Positions 1 through 9,511 of a stretch of 38,428 nucleotides of DNA are shown here, one piece after another. Location of the stretch: positions 1 to 38,428 of the forward strand of contig CAYXDO010000101.1 of assembly GCA_964463485.1 (NCBI GenBank). The letters are read 5' to 3'. Made by a program: the position numbers and the translations under genes. The stretch's first letter is position 1. Each line of letters starts with the position of its first letter. The notes beneath the pieces are model-generated. The model saw nothing but the letters and a program-made list of their open reading frames with translations. It was not told where the DNA came from and searched no databases. The stretch is from CAYXDO01 sp964463485 (GTDB taxonomy: Bacteria > Myxococcota > Kuafuiibacteriia > Kuafuiibacteriales > Kuafuiibacteriaceae).

Positions 1-11
1 AGATACGTGGT

Positions 12-55
12 CGTGGAGGTGGACGAAAACACTCCGCCGATACTCTCAAACTTCA
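12..55 (+). repeat. 44-bp repeat, left copy (inverted copy at 38233-38276)
   Basis: These 44 bases recur exactly, in inverted orientation, at 38233-38276. Beyond the exact block the similarity fades over about 10 bases each side (GTGG before it, GAAG after it, with single-base differences). The frame that reads through the block from base 1 stays open to a TGA at 73-75, so the left edge could be the 3' end of an unseen gene, but 24 codons is too little to call. From 76 to 219 I see no gene, RNA or clear signal. Confidence 0.8.
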
Positions 56-219
56 GAAGTGGCACATCTTCGTGAGCATTCCAACGATAGTATGCGACGC
101 GTACGGACTCATGGCCAGGCGGATCTGCGCCCATTTAGTTTAATCATCCGTGAGCTCTGTTTCGGCTCCGGTGATCTCTGTGGTTTGTCCCGTGGCCACG
201 AGCTTGTGAGGACCTATAC

Positions 220-2793
220 TCAGTCGGCGATGCGACCGACGACGATCCGTCCCTGCTCATACGCGATCACCAGCGAGCGACCGAAGAGGGCCGCGGCACC
301 GGCGTCGGTCCCAAAGCGATAGGCTCGACGCGGTCGCCCGAGCGGTCGAACGCCGCCTTCACGATCGGCGAACGCGATCGTGAGCGTGGACTCGGAGCCC
401 AGGATCTCCAGGACGTCGCCGGCCGAGGAACCCAGCCGCGCCAGGTCGGGGGGAGAGTTTTGGGAATACAAATCCGTCTTGTAGGTGTCTAGTCTGCCTT
501 CGTCGGGGCTCCTTTGCCCGCCGGTGACTTCGATGACGTGTGCGGTGTCGGCCCGAGAGTCGTTGTGCTGAGTTCCCGCCACGAGGACCCGCCCCGGCTC
601 GAGGGCTCGCACTGCCTGAATCGAGAGGATCTCGGTCTTGAGAAGCCCGTCGTCGGTCGAGAGGATCTCCGGTCGGATACTCAACCGAACTCCCTGAGGC
701 GACGCGCCAAACGGTACGATTCGGAAGAGGACACCGTCGCAGCCGGCCGCCCAAACGACCCCTTCGGCTGCGTCGACGGAGATGAACGTAAACATTTCTC
801 GTCCCTGTCGAACGAGGCAGGCTCTCTCCCCAGACTCAGGTCGAGACTCCTCGGCGTCCGTCATCGGGTCATCCCAGAGGAGCTCGATGGGTGTACTGAC
901 CTCACCCTGGATGCGGGTCGCCGACCAGTCGTCTCCGACGGCCACGAGGGTTCCTGGAGCGACCGCGACGAGGTCGCGCACGGGCTGAGTGGGGCTGGGC
1001 GTCACCGGTCGGGGATCCGTGAGGTCAGGCTCGGCCGTTCGAATCCACGGCCCGTCGGGTCCGGTTCCCGCCAGATAGATCCGGCCGTTTTCGGAGTCAC
1101 GCTCGACCGCGGTGAGTGAGCTCGAGTCGACCGACGCTTTTGAGTGGTCCTCGACTCGGGCTGGCTGGTCTGGGTCGAGGATGACGAGATCGACACGAGC
1201 CGGGTTCTCCCAGAAGACGAGCGCTCCGCTTGGGTCGGGCACGACGTCGACCGCGACCTGATGGCTTCGAGAGGGCTCAATCCCGGAGTCGTAGACGAGC
1301 ACCGAGGGGCCTCTCGCCGGACCGAGATAGAGTCGGCCTGTCTCACCCTTCGCCAGGAGTTGGCCGGGCCTCGCGCTGAGTGCCACGACTGGCTCGGCTA
1401 TCCCGAGGTCGCCCAGATCGCCGTGTTCGATGACATCGTTGGGCCCGATCGAGAGCACCTCGCGATTCCCGAGTACGAGCCGCGGACCGAATTCGGACTC
1501 CCAGAACCCCGCGCAGCGAGCGCTCGACCAAGTCTCGAGCGCGCGCACTTCGAACGTGGTGCTCGAGCGCACGGCGAACAGCCCGTAGCGACCCGCGTCG
1601 GTCCCGACACACGCGTAAACGGAGCTTCCGTGACTGACGAGGGCTCGCCGAGCGCCACCGTGCGCGCGGGTCCCGTCAATGGCGAGCGGGCTCGCCCGTT
1701 TGCCGTCTGGGAGGTCCACGACGATTTCACCTTTGTCCGAGAGCGCGAAGACTCGGCCCATTTCGTCGACGACTGCCTCGTCGAACTCCCGTTTTTCGAG
1801 CGTCACGCCCTCGTCGTCCAACGCGACTCGGCAGTCGATGGCCGAATCGCTTCTGCTGCAAACGAGCACCGTCGCTCCTTGCGACGCGTGGCCTCCGGGC
1901 GAGAATCCTGAAACGAGAAACCGACCGTCGGGGAGCGCGGTCAGCGACTCTGGGAGGACCTCGAGCGCGTTCGTCGGTCCTACGATCTGAACCTGAGTAC
2001 TCTTCAGGTCCTCGTCGAACTCGTCCCAACGAGTAGCGCCCGGCTCGTCCAGGTCGAAGCTGGCGACCAGGATGCGGGGACCCAAGCTCGTCGGAAGCTC
2101 CACGGCGTCGAGCACGGGCCCAAAGAAGGGTGAGCGGCTCGCGTCGGTGATCCGATTTTCGAAGCTCCGCCTCGCGAAGAGCTCCGAGAACAAATACATC
2201 CCGCGCTCGGTCGAGAGTGCGACATCGTAAGGCTCCGGGACCATAGGCTCGAACGCGATCTCCGGAGAGGGTCCGGTGAGCTCCGTGCGGGACCGGCAGG
2301 CGCCCTCGACGCCGAGCTGGATGGAGCTCCGCAAGCCTGAAATTTCGACCTGGAGTCCCGCCAAGTCGTACACCGGGGCAAACTCGGGAATCGGGCAGGG
2401 GAGGCCTGGGGCGAGGAGCTGCGGGGGGGTGCGCGCCATCCCCGGGCAGAATTGGCAGGCCGCGAGCTCGGACGTGAGCGACACCAAGAGCGCCGAAGGG
2501 GACAGCGATTTCCCGCGGCTGTCGACCAACTCTCCCCGCGCCAGCGCGACCAAGACGGTCTCGTCCGTGTCGTCGACCTCGAATTTCGTCGCCTCGAGCG
2601 AGGCCGTCTCGGCGGCGACCTCGACGACCGCGCCATCAGACGTGCGAACGACCAAGAGGACACTGTCCGGCTCGAGCGAGAGGTCGAGGTGGATGGCGCT
2701 CGGTCCGCAGCCGACCACGAGTGCGACAAACAAAAATCGCGAACGGTCCTGAAATTTCCGGCGGGCAGACGGAGCTCCTTCGAGGTGTGCCAT
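220..2793 (-). CDS. Large outer-membrane-type lipoprotein, propeller-like repeats
   Basis: About 857 residues if started at the ATG at 2793. That start gives a short basic n-region, the hydrophobic run FLFVALVVGC and a lipobox Cys at residue 29, so the mature protein should be lipid-anchored and exported. An in-frame upstream start would place about 31 odd residues before the signal. The rest is rich in Gly, Asp, Val and short beta-strand-like stretches (for example LPDGRFLVSG, LARLGSSAGDVL), the texture of WD40/PQQ/NHL-type propellers, though I cannot assign a named family. Near the N-terminus sits a CxxCP-x5-PPQ segment followed by Cys, shared with the lipoprotein at 22522. It is divergent from the next gene with about 200 bases between starts. 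Function is unknown; a surface or periplasmic binding role is only a guess. Confidence 0.75.
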   Translation of the reverse strand: MAHLEGAPSARRKFQDRSRFLFVALVVGCGPSAIHLDLSLEPDSVLLVVRTSDGAVVEVAAETASLEATKFEVDDTDETVLVALARGELVDSRGKSLSPSALLVSLTSELAACQFCPGMARTPPQLLAPGLPCPIPEFAPVYDLAGLQVEISGLRSSIQLGVEGACRSRTELTGPSPEIAFEPMVPEPYDVALSTERGMYLFSELFARRSFENRITDASRSPFFGPVLDAVELPTSLGPRILVASFDLDEPGATRWDEFDEDLKSTQVQIVGPTNALEVLPESLTALPDGRFLVSGFSPGGHASQGATVLVCSRSDSAIDCRVALDDEGVTLEKREFDEAVVDEMGRVFALSDKGEIVVDLPDGKRASPLAIDGTRAHGGARRALVSHGSSVYACVGTDAGRYGLFAVRSSTTFEVRALETWSSARCAGFWESEFGPRLVLGNREVLSIGPNDVIEHGDLGDLGIAEPVVALSARPGQLLAKGETGRLYLGPARGPSVLVYDSGIEPSRSHQVAVDVVPDPSGALVFWENPARVDLVILDPDQPARVEDHSKASVDSSSLTAVERDSENGRIYLAGTGPDGPWIRTAEPDLTDPRPVTPSPTQPVRDLVAVAPGTLVAVGDDWSATRIQGEVSTPIELLWDDPMTDAEESRPESGERACLVRQGREMFTFISVDAAEGVVWAAGCDGVLFRIVPFGASPQGVRLSIRPEILSTDDGLLKTEILSIQAVRALEPGRVLVAGTQHNDSRADTAHVIEVTGGQRSPDEGRLDTYKTDLYSQNSPPDLARLGSSAGDVLEILGSESTLTIAFADREGGVRPLGRPRRAYRFGTDAGAAALFGRSLVIAYEQGRIVVGRIAD

Positions 2794-2991
2794 CTGAAAT
2801 TCCAAGCCTCGTCTCGACCCGCTCTCGACGCAGCCGACGAGCGGGCCGCCCGAGCGTACACGAGGAAGGGGTACGTGCGGCAGCATTCGCTCGGTGCCTC
2901 CGACCTCCCTGAAAGGCGCGCGTGCACCGGCCCGAGAAAACGTCCGTCCCGGAGGTGCTCGAGCGCTCCTCCTCGCGTAGACTCATCCATC

Positions 2992-4401
2992 GTGGCGAAC
3001 GCGCTCGCGACGGCTCTCACCGTGACCATCGCCATGGTCATCGCCATCGGTTGCGGCCCCGTGGAGATCCGCTCGGTTCTGCCCGAGCTCGACGACTCGA
3101 TCCGCACTCAGCTCTTCGTCGGCTGCCCCACGCTGCCCTGCTCCGAGTCAGAGCGAATCGCGGCGATCGGCCCGGCCGGGACGCCTATCTCCGTGGAGAT
3201 GCCATCTGCCACCTTCGAGGCCGCTTTACTCGGGTACGAGTGCGAGTCAACGGAGCGGCTCGGGCTCGACGCGCGGTCGAACCTCCTCAGGACGGCTTCG
3301 AAGGTGCGCCGACCGGAGCAGGCCCTCAGGCTGCGAGGCGTCGGGGGTGGGCTGGAAGGTCGGGGGGACGCCGCGGTCGCCGAGCTCGTGTCCGCGTTTC
3401 GAATGCCCGTTCAGGAGCAGACTCCGTGCGTCCGTCTCGAAACGGAGACGCTGAGCCTTCCCTTCGAAGGAGCTCCAAGGCTCCTGCTGCCTTTGGGGCC
3501 CGACGAGGCTCTGCTGGGCGAGACCCACAGACTTTGGCGCGTTGGTGCGCTAGGCGATCCGGTTCCCTTCGAAGCCCATGTCGAGAGCTCGACCGCTGCG
3601 GCGCCCACCGGCGCCGGCTGGGTAGATAGCCGAGGTCGACTTTGGCTTTATGGCGATTCGGGTGAGTTGTGGGTTGGGCCCACTTCGGGCGGCTCGTTTC
3701 GTCGACTCGCGCCAAATCCTTCGTGGCGTGACTGCGACATTCCGGCTTCGTCGTTGCTGGGAACCGAGCTCGATCACGGTTATGCGCTCGGCGCGATCGA
3801 GGGGCCGAGCGGATTGGCGCTGTATGTTTTTGCGAGCGAGGGCTCGTTCGCAGTCTACGACGAGCGTTCGAATACCTGGACCGAGCTTCGGCCGCCGAGC
3901 GACGACACCGAGTGTCCCCTCATGGAGGTCTCAATCGCCCGAGCTGGGCTCGACAGCGTGATCGCGGCCGGGGCGGGAACGCCTGAAATCTTGAGCTTTG
4001 GACCTGGAGGTCTCGAAACTGAGCTCATGGCAGGGATCTTGGTCGTCAAGGACGTCGCTGGAGTCGTTTACGGCGGTCCAGCTGGCGGCGGACTACTCAT
4101 GCGCGACTCCCGGGGCCAGTGGAGCACGGTTTACGACGACAGCGGCAGCAACATCATCGTCATCGAGCCGTTTCGCGGCAGCATTCTCTTCGGCGGAAAC
4201 CTCGGCGCCCTCAGAATTTGGAGTGAGGGTCGCGGCATCTGCCAGACCGAGGCTCGGGAGATTGCCGGACCTCACTTGTTCCGCCTCGTGAGCTTCGGAG
4301 ACTGGCTCGTTGCCACCACCTCCCGGAGGCGAACCGTAGAGCCTACCGCGCTGCGTTTGCGCCCCGCTGCAGTCGACGTCTGCGCGCCTCATTTGCCCTA
4401 G
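2992..4401 (+). CDS. Lipoprotein, propeller-like, paralogue-type of 220-2793
   Basis: About 469 residues from the GTG at 2992. This start is preferred because it gives a compact signal peptide ending in MVIAIGC with the lipobox Cys at residue 21; longer in-frame versions begin with low-complexity Arg-rich sequence that looks like non-coding DNA. After the signal there are Cys pairs (VGCPTLPCSES) and then Gly/Trp/Asp-rich strands such as WVDSRGRLWLYGDSGELW, typical of beta-propeller blades. It shares its general plan with the lipoproteins at 220 and 22522 but is about half their size. The stop codon directly abuts a MITE-like repeat starting at 4402. I do not recognise a functional family. Confidence 0.75.
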   Translation: MANALATALTVTIAMVIAIGCGPVEIRSVLPELDDSIRTQLFVGCPTLPCSESERIAAIGPAGTPISVEMPSATFEAALLGYECESTERLGLDARSNLLRTASKVRRPEQALRLRGVGGGLEGRGDAAVAELVSAFRMPVQEQTPCVRLETETLSLPFEGAPRLLLPLGPDEALLGETHRLWRVGALGDPVPFEAHVESSTAAAPTGAGWVDSRGRLWLYGDSGELWVGPTSGGSFRRLAPNPSWRDCDIPASSLLGTELDHGYALGAIEGPSGLALYVFASEGSFAVYDERSNTWTELRPPSDDTECPLMEVSIARAGLDSVIAAGAGTPEILSFGPGGLETELMAGILVVKDVAGVVYGGPAGGGLLMRDSRGQWSTVYDDSGSNIIVIEPFRGSILFGGNLGALRIWSEGRGICQTEAREIAGPHLFRLVSFGDWLVATTSRRRTVEPTALRLRPAAVDVCAPHLP

Positions 4402-4550
4402 CAGGTCGCTGAAAAAGGCTCCGAAACTCATGACGTGCCCGTGCCCGTGCCCGTGCCCGTGCCCGATTCACCGGTAAGCGCTTGAATTTGCTGATCCATG
4501 ACGATCAATCACAGCGCAGCGGTCCGAGAAGTCGACTTTTCAGCGACCTG
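4402..4550 (+). mobile_element. MITE-like element, copy 1 (149 bp)
   Basis: Bounded by perfect 14-bp terminal inverted repeats, CAGGTCGCTGAAAA at the left end and its reverse complement at the right end. Inside lie five tandem GTGCCC hexamers (4435-4464) and a conserved block around 4471-4535. The same sequence, with one or two changed hexamers and point differences, occurs inverted at 15232-15392. No transposase is encoded. It starts at the base after the stop codon of the upstream lipoprotein gene and carries an ATG at 4498 that is in frame with the ABC ATPase downstream. I see no clear target-site duplication. Confidence 0.75.
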
Positions 4551-4608
4551 TCAGTCCACGATTTCGTTCTTGTCCCAAGTCTCTCACCGCTCCACGATCC
4601 CCTCCAGC

Positions 4609-5325
4609 GTGGCGTCACAGCGGGAGGTCGTGCTTCGAGCCCGCGGGCTCTCGAAGGTCTACGTGATGGGGGACGTGGAGGTGGTCGCTCTGCGCCGAGT
4701 CGACTTCGAGCTATATCGAGGCGAGTTTCTCGTGCTGCTCGGTCCATCCGGCAGCGGCAAGTCAACGCTGCTCAATATCATCGGTGGGCTCGACGCACCG
4801 ACCGAAGGCGAGGTCTCGTACGAAGACCACGACTTGTCGACGCGGGACGAAGCTCGGCTGACTTCTTACCGGCGCGAGCACGTGGGGTTCGTGTTTCAAT
4901 TCTACAATCTCATCCCGAGCCTCACGGCGCGCGAGAACGTCGCGCTCGTGGCCGACATCGTGGCCAAGCCGATGAGTCCGGACGAAGCCCTCGACCGAGT
5001 TGGACTGGGTCCAAGGGCAAATCACTTTCCCTCGCAGCTCTCGGGTGGAGAGCAACAGCGCGTGGCCATCGCCCGGGCCATCGTGAAACGTCCGGCGCTC
5101 TTGCTGTGCGATGAGCCGACTGGCGCGCTCGACGCGGAGACCGGCCGGCAGGTCCTTCGCGCCATCGAGGAGGTCAACCTCGGGCTCGGCACCACGGTCG
5201 CCGTCATTACCCACAACGCACCCATCGCCGCGATGGCAGACCGAGTCGTCCGGCTCGCCAACGGTCAGATCGCCGAAATCGTCGTCCAAGAGGAACGGCG
5301 AAGGGCCTCGGAGCTCACCTGGTGA
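4609..5325 (+). CDS. ABC exporter ATPase (LolD/MacB-type)
   Basis: Nucleotide-binding subunit that should power the permease encoded next. Visible motifs in order: Walker A GPSGSGKST, Q-loop (FVFQFYNLIPS), signature LSGGEQQRVAIARA, Walker B ALLLCDEPTGALD and the switch His in VITHN, all typical of the MacB/LolD/FtsE branch (about 238 residues here). An ATG at 4498 is in frame but lies inside the MITE-like element, so the GTG at 4609 is chosen; it leaves the usual short lead into the first strand (VVLRARGLSKVY). The stop overlaps the permease start by 4 bases (GTGA), indicating translational coupling. Substrate is unknown; lipoprotein or small-molecule export are both possible for this branch. 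Confidence 0.92.
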   Translation: MASQREVVLRARGLSKVYVMGDVEVVALRRVDFELYRGEFLVLLGPSGSGKSTLLNIIGGLDAPTEGEVSYEDHDLSTRDEARLTSYRREHVGFVFQFYNLIPSLTARENVALVADIVAKPMSPDEALDRVGLGPRANHFPSQLSGGEQQRVAIARAIVKRPALLLCDEPTGALDAETGRQVLRAIEEVNLGLGTTVAVITHNAPIAAMADRVVRLANGQIAEIVVQEERRRASELTW

Positions 5326-7706
5326 AGTCGATCCACCTAAAGCTCCTCCGCGACCTGACTCACATGTGGGCCCAAGTCTTGACCGTCGCGCTCGTCGTGG
5401 CGTCCGGCGTGGGAACCTACGTCGCCGCCATCAGCACGTGGAGCTCCCTGGTGAGCTCACGAGACAGCTTCTACCAGGAGGCCCGTTTCGCCGACGTTTT
5501 TGCGCGCGTAAAGCGAGCTCCGGAGCGGGTGCTCGACGAGCTGCGCGCGCTCCCAGGGGTCGAGCGCGTGGAGGGTCGGATCTTCGAGACCTTTAGGTTG
5601 GAGCTTCCCGGCGTCGACGAGCCCACTCGCGGCGGATTCGTGTCACTCCCCCGGGGCGCGCGGCCCCTGAATCGCATTCACCTGCGAAGCGGTTACTTTC
5701 CCCAGCGCGACGACGAAGTGCTGGTGAGTGAGCTGTTCGCCAAAGAACGCGCGCTCCGAGTCGGGAGTCGCGTGGACGCCATCGCCTACGGACAGAGAGT
5801 CCGCCTCCGGATTTCCGGCGTGGCCGTGTCTCCCGAGTATCTCTGGGTCATGGAAGAGGGTTCGTTCTTGGGCGACAATCGCCGTTACGGCGTCTTCTGG
5901 ATGAACCATGAGCCCCTCGCCACACTCACGGGTTTCGAAGGCGCCTTCAACGATCTCGTGATCGGCGTGTTGCCCAATCAACCAAGCGCGGCTGTGGTCG
6001 CGGAGGTCGACCGAGCGCTCGATCCCTGGGGCAGCTTCGGAGCGGTCGATCGCTCCAAACAGACTTCGAATCGCTTGGTGAGTCAGGAGATCGACCAGTT
6101 GCGTGGGTCCGCGACCGTCCTGCCGACGATCTTCCTCGCGGTGGGCGCGTTCTTGGTCAACATCCTCCTCTCGCGGGTCGTGCAGTTGCAGCGCGAGCAA
6201 ATCGCCGCGCTCAAGGCTCTCGGCTACCGTAACCGCGAGATAGGGGCTCACTATCTCCAACTCGCCCTCGCCATGGCGCTCCCAGGCTCGTTGCTCGGCA
6301 TCGGGTTGGGCGCTTGGCTGGGTGGCATCTTCGTGGAGATGTACGAGGACTACTTTCGATTCCCCGTTCTGGCCTTGGAGCTCGATCCGAAAATCGTCGT
6401 GTCGGCGGTCCTGATGAGTCTCGTTTCGGCGATCGTGGGGGCCTTGTTCGCGGTGCGTCGCGCCGTGACGCTCGCGCCGGCCCAGGCCATGCGGCCGGAG
6501 GCTCCCCTCAACTACCGGCCAACTTTCATGGAGCGCATGGGCATTCACGCGCTGCTGCCCGTATCGGTTCGAATGGTGCTCAGAGACTTGGAGCGACAGC
6601 CCGTTCGATCGTCGCTGTCGGCGATCGGCATCGCGCTGAGCACGTCGATCGTCGTCGCTGGGTATGGCGCGTTCGATTCCTTCGCGCTCTTGTTCCAGCT
6701 GCAATTCGAAAGGATTCAGACGGAGGACCTGTCAGTCACGTTCTTTCGTCCGATGCCGCCCAGTGTGCTCGGTCGATTGTCTCGTTTGGAGGGTGTGACT
6801 CGCGTCGAAGGTCAACGCGCGGTCGGGCTTCGGCTCCGAAACGGCCATCTGAGTAGGGAGACCGGCCTCATGGTGGTTCCGAGCGACCTGACCCTGCGCA
6901 AGCGCATCGATGCAAGCGGAGAGTCCGTAGAGCTCGCGGCCGGCGGACTGTCGATCTCCGCGGCGCTCGCCGAGGCCCTCGAGCTCCGTCCAGGCGACTT
7001 CGTGGAGGCCGAGCTCCTCGGCGTGTTCCGACCCCGATCGCACGCTCGTACCGGCACGTTTCAAAAGCACCTGGTCCAGGTGAACGGTATCGTCGAAGAC
7101 TTTCTTGGGCTGAGTGCCTATGTCGACGAGGAGGCCTTCACCAGACTCACCGCGGAGCCTCGCCTTTACAGCGAGGTGTACCTAGACGTCGACCCATCCA
7201 GGTTGGATGAGGTGGTTCGAACGATCTCGTCCTACCCGTCGGTCTTAGGGGTGCTCCAGCCGGCGCACGCCCGCGACTTGGTGCGAAAGCAAGTCACGGA
7301 GCTCGTCTCCAGCTATCAGGTCGTGCTCGCGGTGCTCTCCATGGTGCTGGCGATCGGAGTCGTCTACAACAACGCTCGAATTTCGCTCGTGACTCGCAGC
7401 AGGGACTTTGCGACTCTTCGCATCCTCGGCTTCACTCGCCTCGAGGTACGGCGAGTCCTGATCGGGGAGCAGGTCGTTCAGCTGTTGTTGGGAATTCCGT
7501 TCGGCGTCTGGCTTGGACGCTGGTTGGTCGAGTTATCGATTGGCTCCGCCGACCCCGAGCTCTTCCGCTTACCGCTCGACATCTTGCCAGTGACTTACGT
7601 CTTCGCCGCGCTGGTCGTGCTTACCGCCGGCGTGGGAAGCGCGGCCTTCGTGGGCAGGAAGCTCCGGAACATGGACCTCGTGGCCGTTCTCAAGGCGCGA
7701 GACTGA
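5322..7706 (+). CDS. ABC exporter permease with two FtsX domains
   Basis: About 794 residues from a GTG that overlaps the ATPase stop. Layout: an N-terminal membrane segment near residue 20 (VLTVALVVASGVGTYVAA), a periplasmic domain, a first FtsX block with three segments (LPTIFLAVGAFLVNILL, LALAMALPGSLLGIGLG, VVSAVLMSLVSAIVGALF), a second N-side segment near 430-450, a second periplasmic domain, and a C-terminal FtsX block with three more. This doubled plan fits permeases of the PF02687 type that pair with a MacB/LolD-like ATPase. The motif REQIAALKALGYRNREI between helices is the family's coupling-helix region. It is followed after one base by the fusion protein gene, so the three form one operon for export across the envelope. 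Confidence 0.9.
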   Translation: MKSIHLKLLRDLTHMWAQVLTVALVVASGVGTYVAAISTWSSLVSSRDSFYQEARFADVFARVKRAPERVLDELRALPGVERVEGRIFETFRLELPGVDEPTRGGFVSLPRGARPLNRIHLRSGYFPQRDDEVLVSELFAKERALRVGSRVDAIAYGQRVRLRISGVAVSPEYLWVMEEGSFLGDNRRYGVFWMNHEPLATLTGFEGAFNDLVIGVLPNQPSAAVVAEVDRALDPWGSFGAVDRSKQTSNRLVSQEIDQLRGSATVLPTIFLAVGAFLVNILLSRVVQLQREQIAALKALGYRNREIGAHYLQLALAMALPGSLLGIGLGAWLGGIFVEMYEDYFRFPVLALELDPKIVVSAVLMSLVSAIVGALFAVRRAVTLAPAQAMRPEAPLNYRPTFMERMGIHALLPVSVRMVLRDLERQPVRSSLSAIGIALSTSIVVAGYGAFDSFALLFQLQFERIQTEDLSVTFFRPMPPSVLGRLSRLEGVTRVEGQRAVGLRLRNGHLSRETGLMVVPSDLTLRKRIDASGESVELAAGGLSISAALAEALELRPGDFVEAELLGVFRPRSHARTGTFQKHLVQVNGIVEDFLGLSAYVDEEAFTRLTAEPRLYSEVYLDVDPSRLDEVVRTISSYPSVLGVLQPAHARDLVRKQVTELVSSYQVVLAVLSMVLAIGVVYNNARISLVTRSRDFATLRILGFTRLEVRRVLIGEQVVQLLLGIPFGVWLGRWLVELSIGSADPELFRLPLDILPVTYVFAALVVLTAGVGSAAFVGRKLRNMDLVAVLKARD

Positions 7707-7707
7707 G

Positions 7708-8910
7708 GTGAGTATGAAACGCATTCTCGCGCGGCTTCTCGCTGGGCTCGCGGCGCTCGCGATCGCGGTCCTCTTGGGCGACGCGCTCATTCCTGACCCG
7801 CTGCGCGTGGAGACCACCGTGATCGAGCGTGGGCGCCTGGTCGTCGGGCTCGAAGAGGAAGGTCAGTCTCGCATCCGAGAGAAATATCTCGTGAGCGCCC
7901 CGACGAGCGGAGTGGCCTTGAGACTGGAGCTCCATCCTGGAGACGCAGTAACCCAGGGCGCCGTGTTGTCGAGACTCATGCCGGTGAGAGCGCCGATGCT
8001 CGACGCTCAGTCTCGGCTGGTGGCGGAGGGTCGGTTGCGCGCGGCCGAGGACACCAAGCTTCAAACCGAAGCCGCCATCGAGCGGTCGACTCAAGCTGTG
8101 AAGCAGGCTCTGGTCGAGCTCGAGCGGGCTCGGTCGTTGGCCCAGCAGGGCGCGATGCCCAAGCGGGAGCTCGAGCTCGCCGAGTTCGAGGCCCAAAGCC
8201 GACAAACGGAGCACCGAGCGCTCGAATTCTCCGCGCGCGTCGCAGCCCATGAAGTCGGTATCGCGCGGGCGTCGCTCGAGTGGTCAGCGTCCGGTCGCGA
8301 GCGCCCCCTCGAGGTCAAGTCACCCGTGACCGGTGTCGTCCTCCGAGTCTTCCGCGAGAGTGAAGGCGTGGTGGCCGCAGGAACGCCGATTCTGGACGTG
8401 GGCGACCCCAGGCAGCTCGAGGTCGTCGCCGATGTCCTGACCCGCGACGTCCCGCGACTCGAGAGGGGCCTCCTTTGCGAGATCTCGGGCTGGGCCGGAG
8501 CCGACGGGCCCGTGGCAGCGAGAGTGCGACATGTCGAGCCCGCGGCGTTCCCCAAAGTCTCACCCCTGGGTGTAGAAGAGCAGCGAGTCAACGTCCTCGT
8601 CGACTTCGAAGGCGCTCCTCCGACCGCGCTGGGAGACGGCTACTCAGTCGACGTTCGATTCATTCTGGCCGACCTCAAAGACGTGCTGCGCGTGCCCTCG
8701 AGCGCCATGTTCCGTTCCAACTCTAGCGAAGGGAGAGGAGGCTGGGCGGTGTTCGTGGTGAAGGACGGGCGCGTTCAGCGCCGAGCGATCGAGGTGGGGG
8801 ACACCGACTCCCTCGTGTTCGAGGTCAAATCGGGTCTTTCGGCCGGCGAACGAGTCGTCGTCCATGTCGGAGAATCGGTTCGCGAGGGCTCCCGAGTCGA
8901 GTTCCTGTGA
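7708..8910 (+). CDS. Membrane fusion protein (HlyD/MacA-like) of the ABC exporter
   Basis: About 400 residues from GTG 7708; the ATG at 7714 is an equally good start. An N-terminal membrane anchor (LARLLAGLAALAIAVLLG) is followed by a split lipoyl/barrel-sandwich hybrid half (VSAPTSGVALRLELHPGDAV), a long helical hairpin rich in Ala/Glu/Arg (about 105-190), the second lipoyl half (VKSPVTGVVLRVFRESEGVVAAGTPI, which I see at about 205-230) and a beta-barrel region. That is the normal adaptor plan linking an inner-membrane ABC transporter to an outer-membrane duct. No TolC-like gene is nearby. Last gene of the exporter operon; the repeat array begins 17 bases after its stop. Confidence 0.88.
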   Translation: MSMKRILARLLAGLAALAIAVLLGDALIPDPLRVETTVIERGRLVVGLEEEGQSRIREKYLVSAPTSGVALRLELHPGDAVTQGAVLSRLMPVRAPMLDAQSRLVAEGRLRAAEDTKLQTEAAIERSTQAVKQALVELERARSLAQQGAMPKRELELAEFEAQSRQTEHRALEFSARVAAHEVGIARASLEWSASGRERPLEVKSPVTGVVLRVFRESEGVVAAGTPILDVGDPRQLEVVADVLTRDVPRLERGLLCEISGWAGADGPVAARVRHVEPAAFPKVSPLGVEEQRVNVLVDFEGAPPTALGDGYSVDVRFILADLKDVLRVPSSAMFRSNSSEGRGGWAVFVVKDGRVQRRAIEVGDTDSLVFEVKSGLSAGERVVVHVGESVREGSRVEFL

Positions 8911-8927
8911 AGAGTCACAGCTCAAAT

Positions 8928-9300
8928 GCCCTGGGACCGCAGGCATCTTGCCTGCGGCGATTTGGAACGAAACGAGTTGGTGCGAAACAGACTCGCGGAG
9001 GCTCATCGGCCGTGTGGATTGGCGAGACACCGGAGCATACGGAAAGTCGAGTCCGCGAAGCTTACGCGCAGGCAAGATGCCTGCGCTCCCAGGGCCGGAT
9101 GATTTCCACCCGAAAAGCTCGCTGCGTATCAAATGCCCTGGGACCGCAGGCATCTTGCCTGCGGCGATTTGGAACGAAACGAGTTGGTGCGAAACAGACT
9201 CGCGGAGGCTCATCGGCCGTGTGGATTGGCGAGACACCGGAGCATACGGAAAGTCGAGTCCGCGAAGCTTACGCGCAGGCAAGATGCCTGCGCTCCCAGG
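8928..9300. repeat. Tandem array of a 168-bp palindromic-ended repeat (206-bp period)
   Basis: Copy 1 spans 8928-9095 and copy 2 starts at 9134, an exact 206-bp period including a 38-base spacer. Each copy begins CCCTGGGACCGCAGGCATC and ends with the near-reverse complement, giving terminal inverted repeats of roughly 28 bases with one or two mismatches; each end also contains its own small palindrome (GCAGGCA-tct-TGCCTGC). Copy 2 runs into the N gap. Apparent coding frames here, with phrases like AGKMPALPG, are translations of the repeat and not genes. The short GCAGGCATCTTGCCTGC core is a type I know from intergenic repeats in several phyla. Confidence 0.9.
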
Positions 9301-9400
9301 NNNNNNNNNNNNNNNNNNNNNNNNNNNNNNNNNNNNNNNNNNNNNNNNNNNNNNNNNNNNNNNNNNNNNNNNNNNNNNNNNNNNNNNNNNNNNNNNNNNN
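9301..9400. other. Assembly gap of 100 N
   Basis: Exactly 100 unknown bases lie inside the repeat array, with matching repeat sequence on both sides. The round length suggests a placeholder of unknown true size, most likely caused by more tandem copies that short reads could not resolve. Confidence 0.95.
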
Positions 9401-9470
9401 ACGGAAAGTCGAGTCCGCGAAGCTTACGCGCAGGCAAGATGCCTGCGCTCCCAGGGCCGCTCCCAGGGCC
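9401..9470. repeat. Right-hand end of another repeat copy after the gap
   Basis: Bases 9401-9457 match the last third of the 168-bp unit. The closing GCTCCCAGGGCC is then duplicated once at 9459-9470, a small tandem slip not seen in the other copies. The spacer that follows (GGATGACTTCCACCCG) resembles the spacer between copies 1 and 2. Confidence 0.85.
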
Positions 9471-9511
9471 GGATGACTTCCACCCGAGAAGCCGCTGCGA
9501 TGGGCTCCGCC

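Noticed and set aside
76..219. tRNA or small RNA at the left edge
   Set aside because: No cloverleaf or other supported structure found by eye.
4498..4608. ATG at 4498 as the start of the ABC ATPase
   Set aside because: It lies inside the MITE-like element, so the first 17 residues would be repeat-derived; GTG 4609 gives the normal family start.
8928..9470. CRISPR array
   Set aside because: Units are 168 bp with a single shared spacer sequence, and no cas gene is present.
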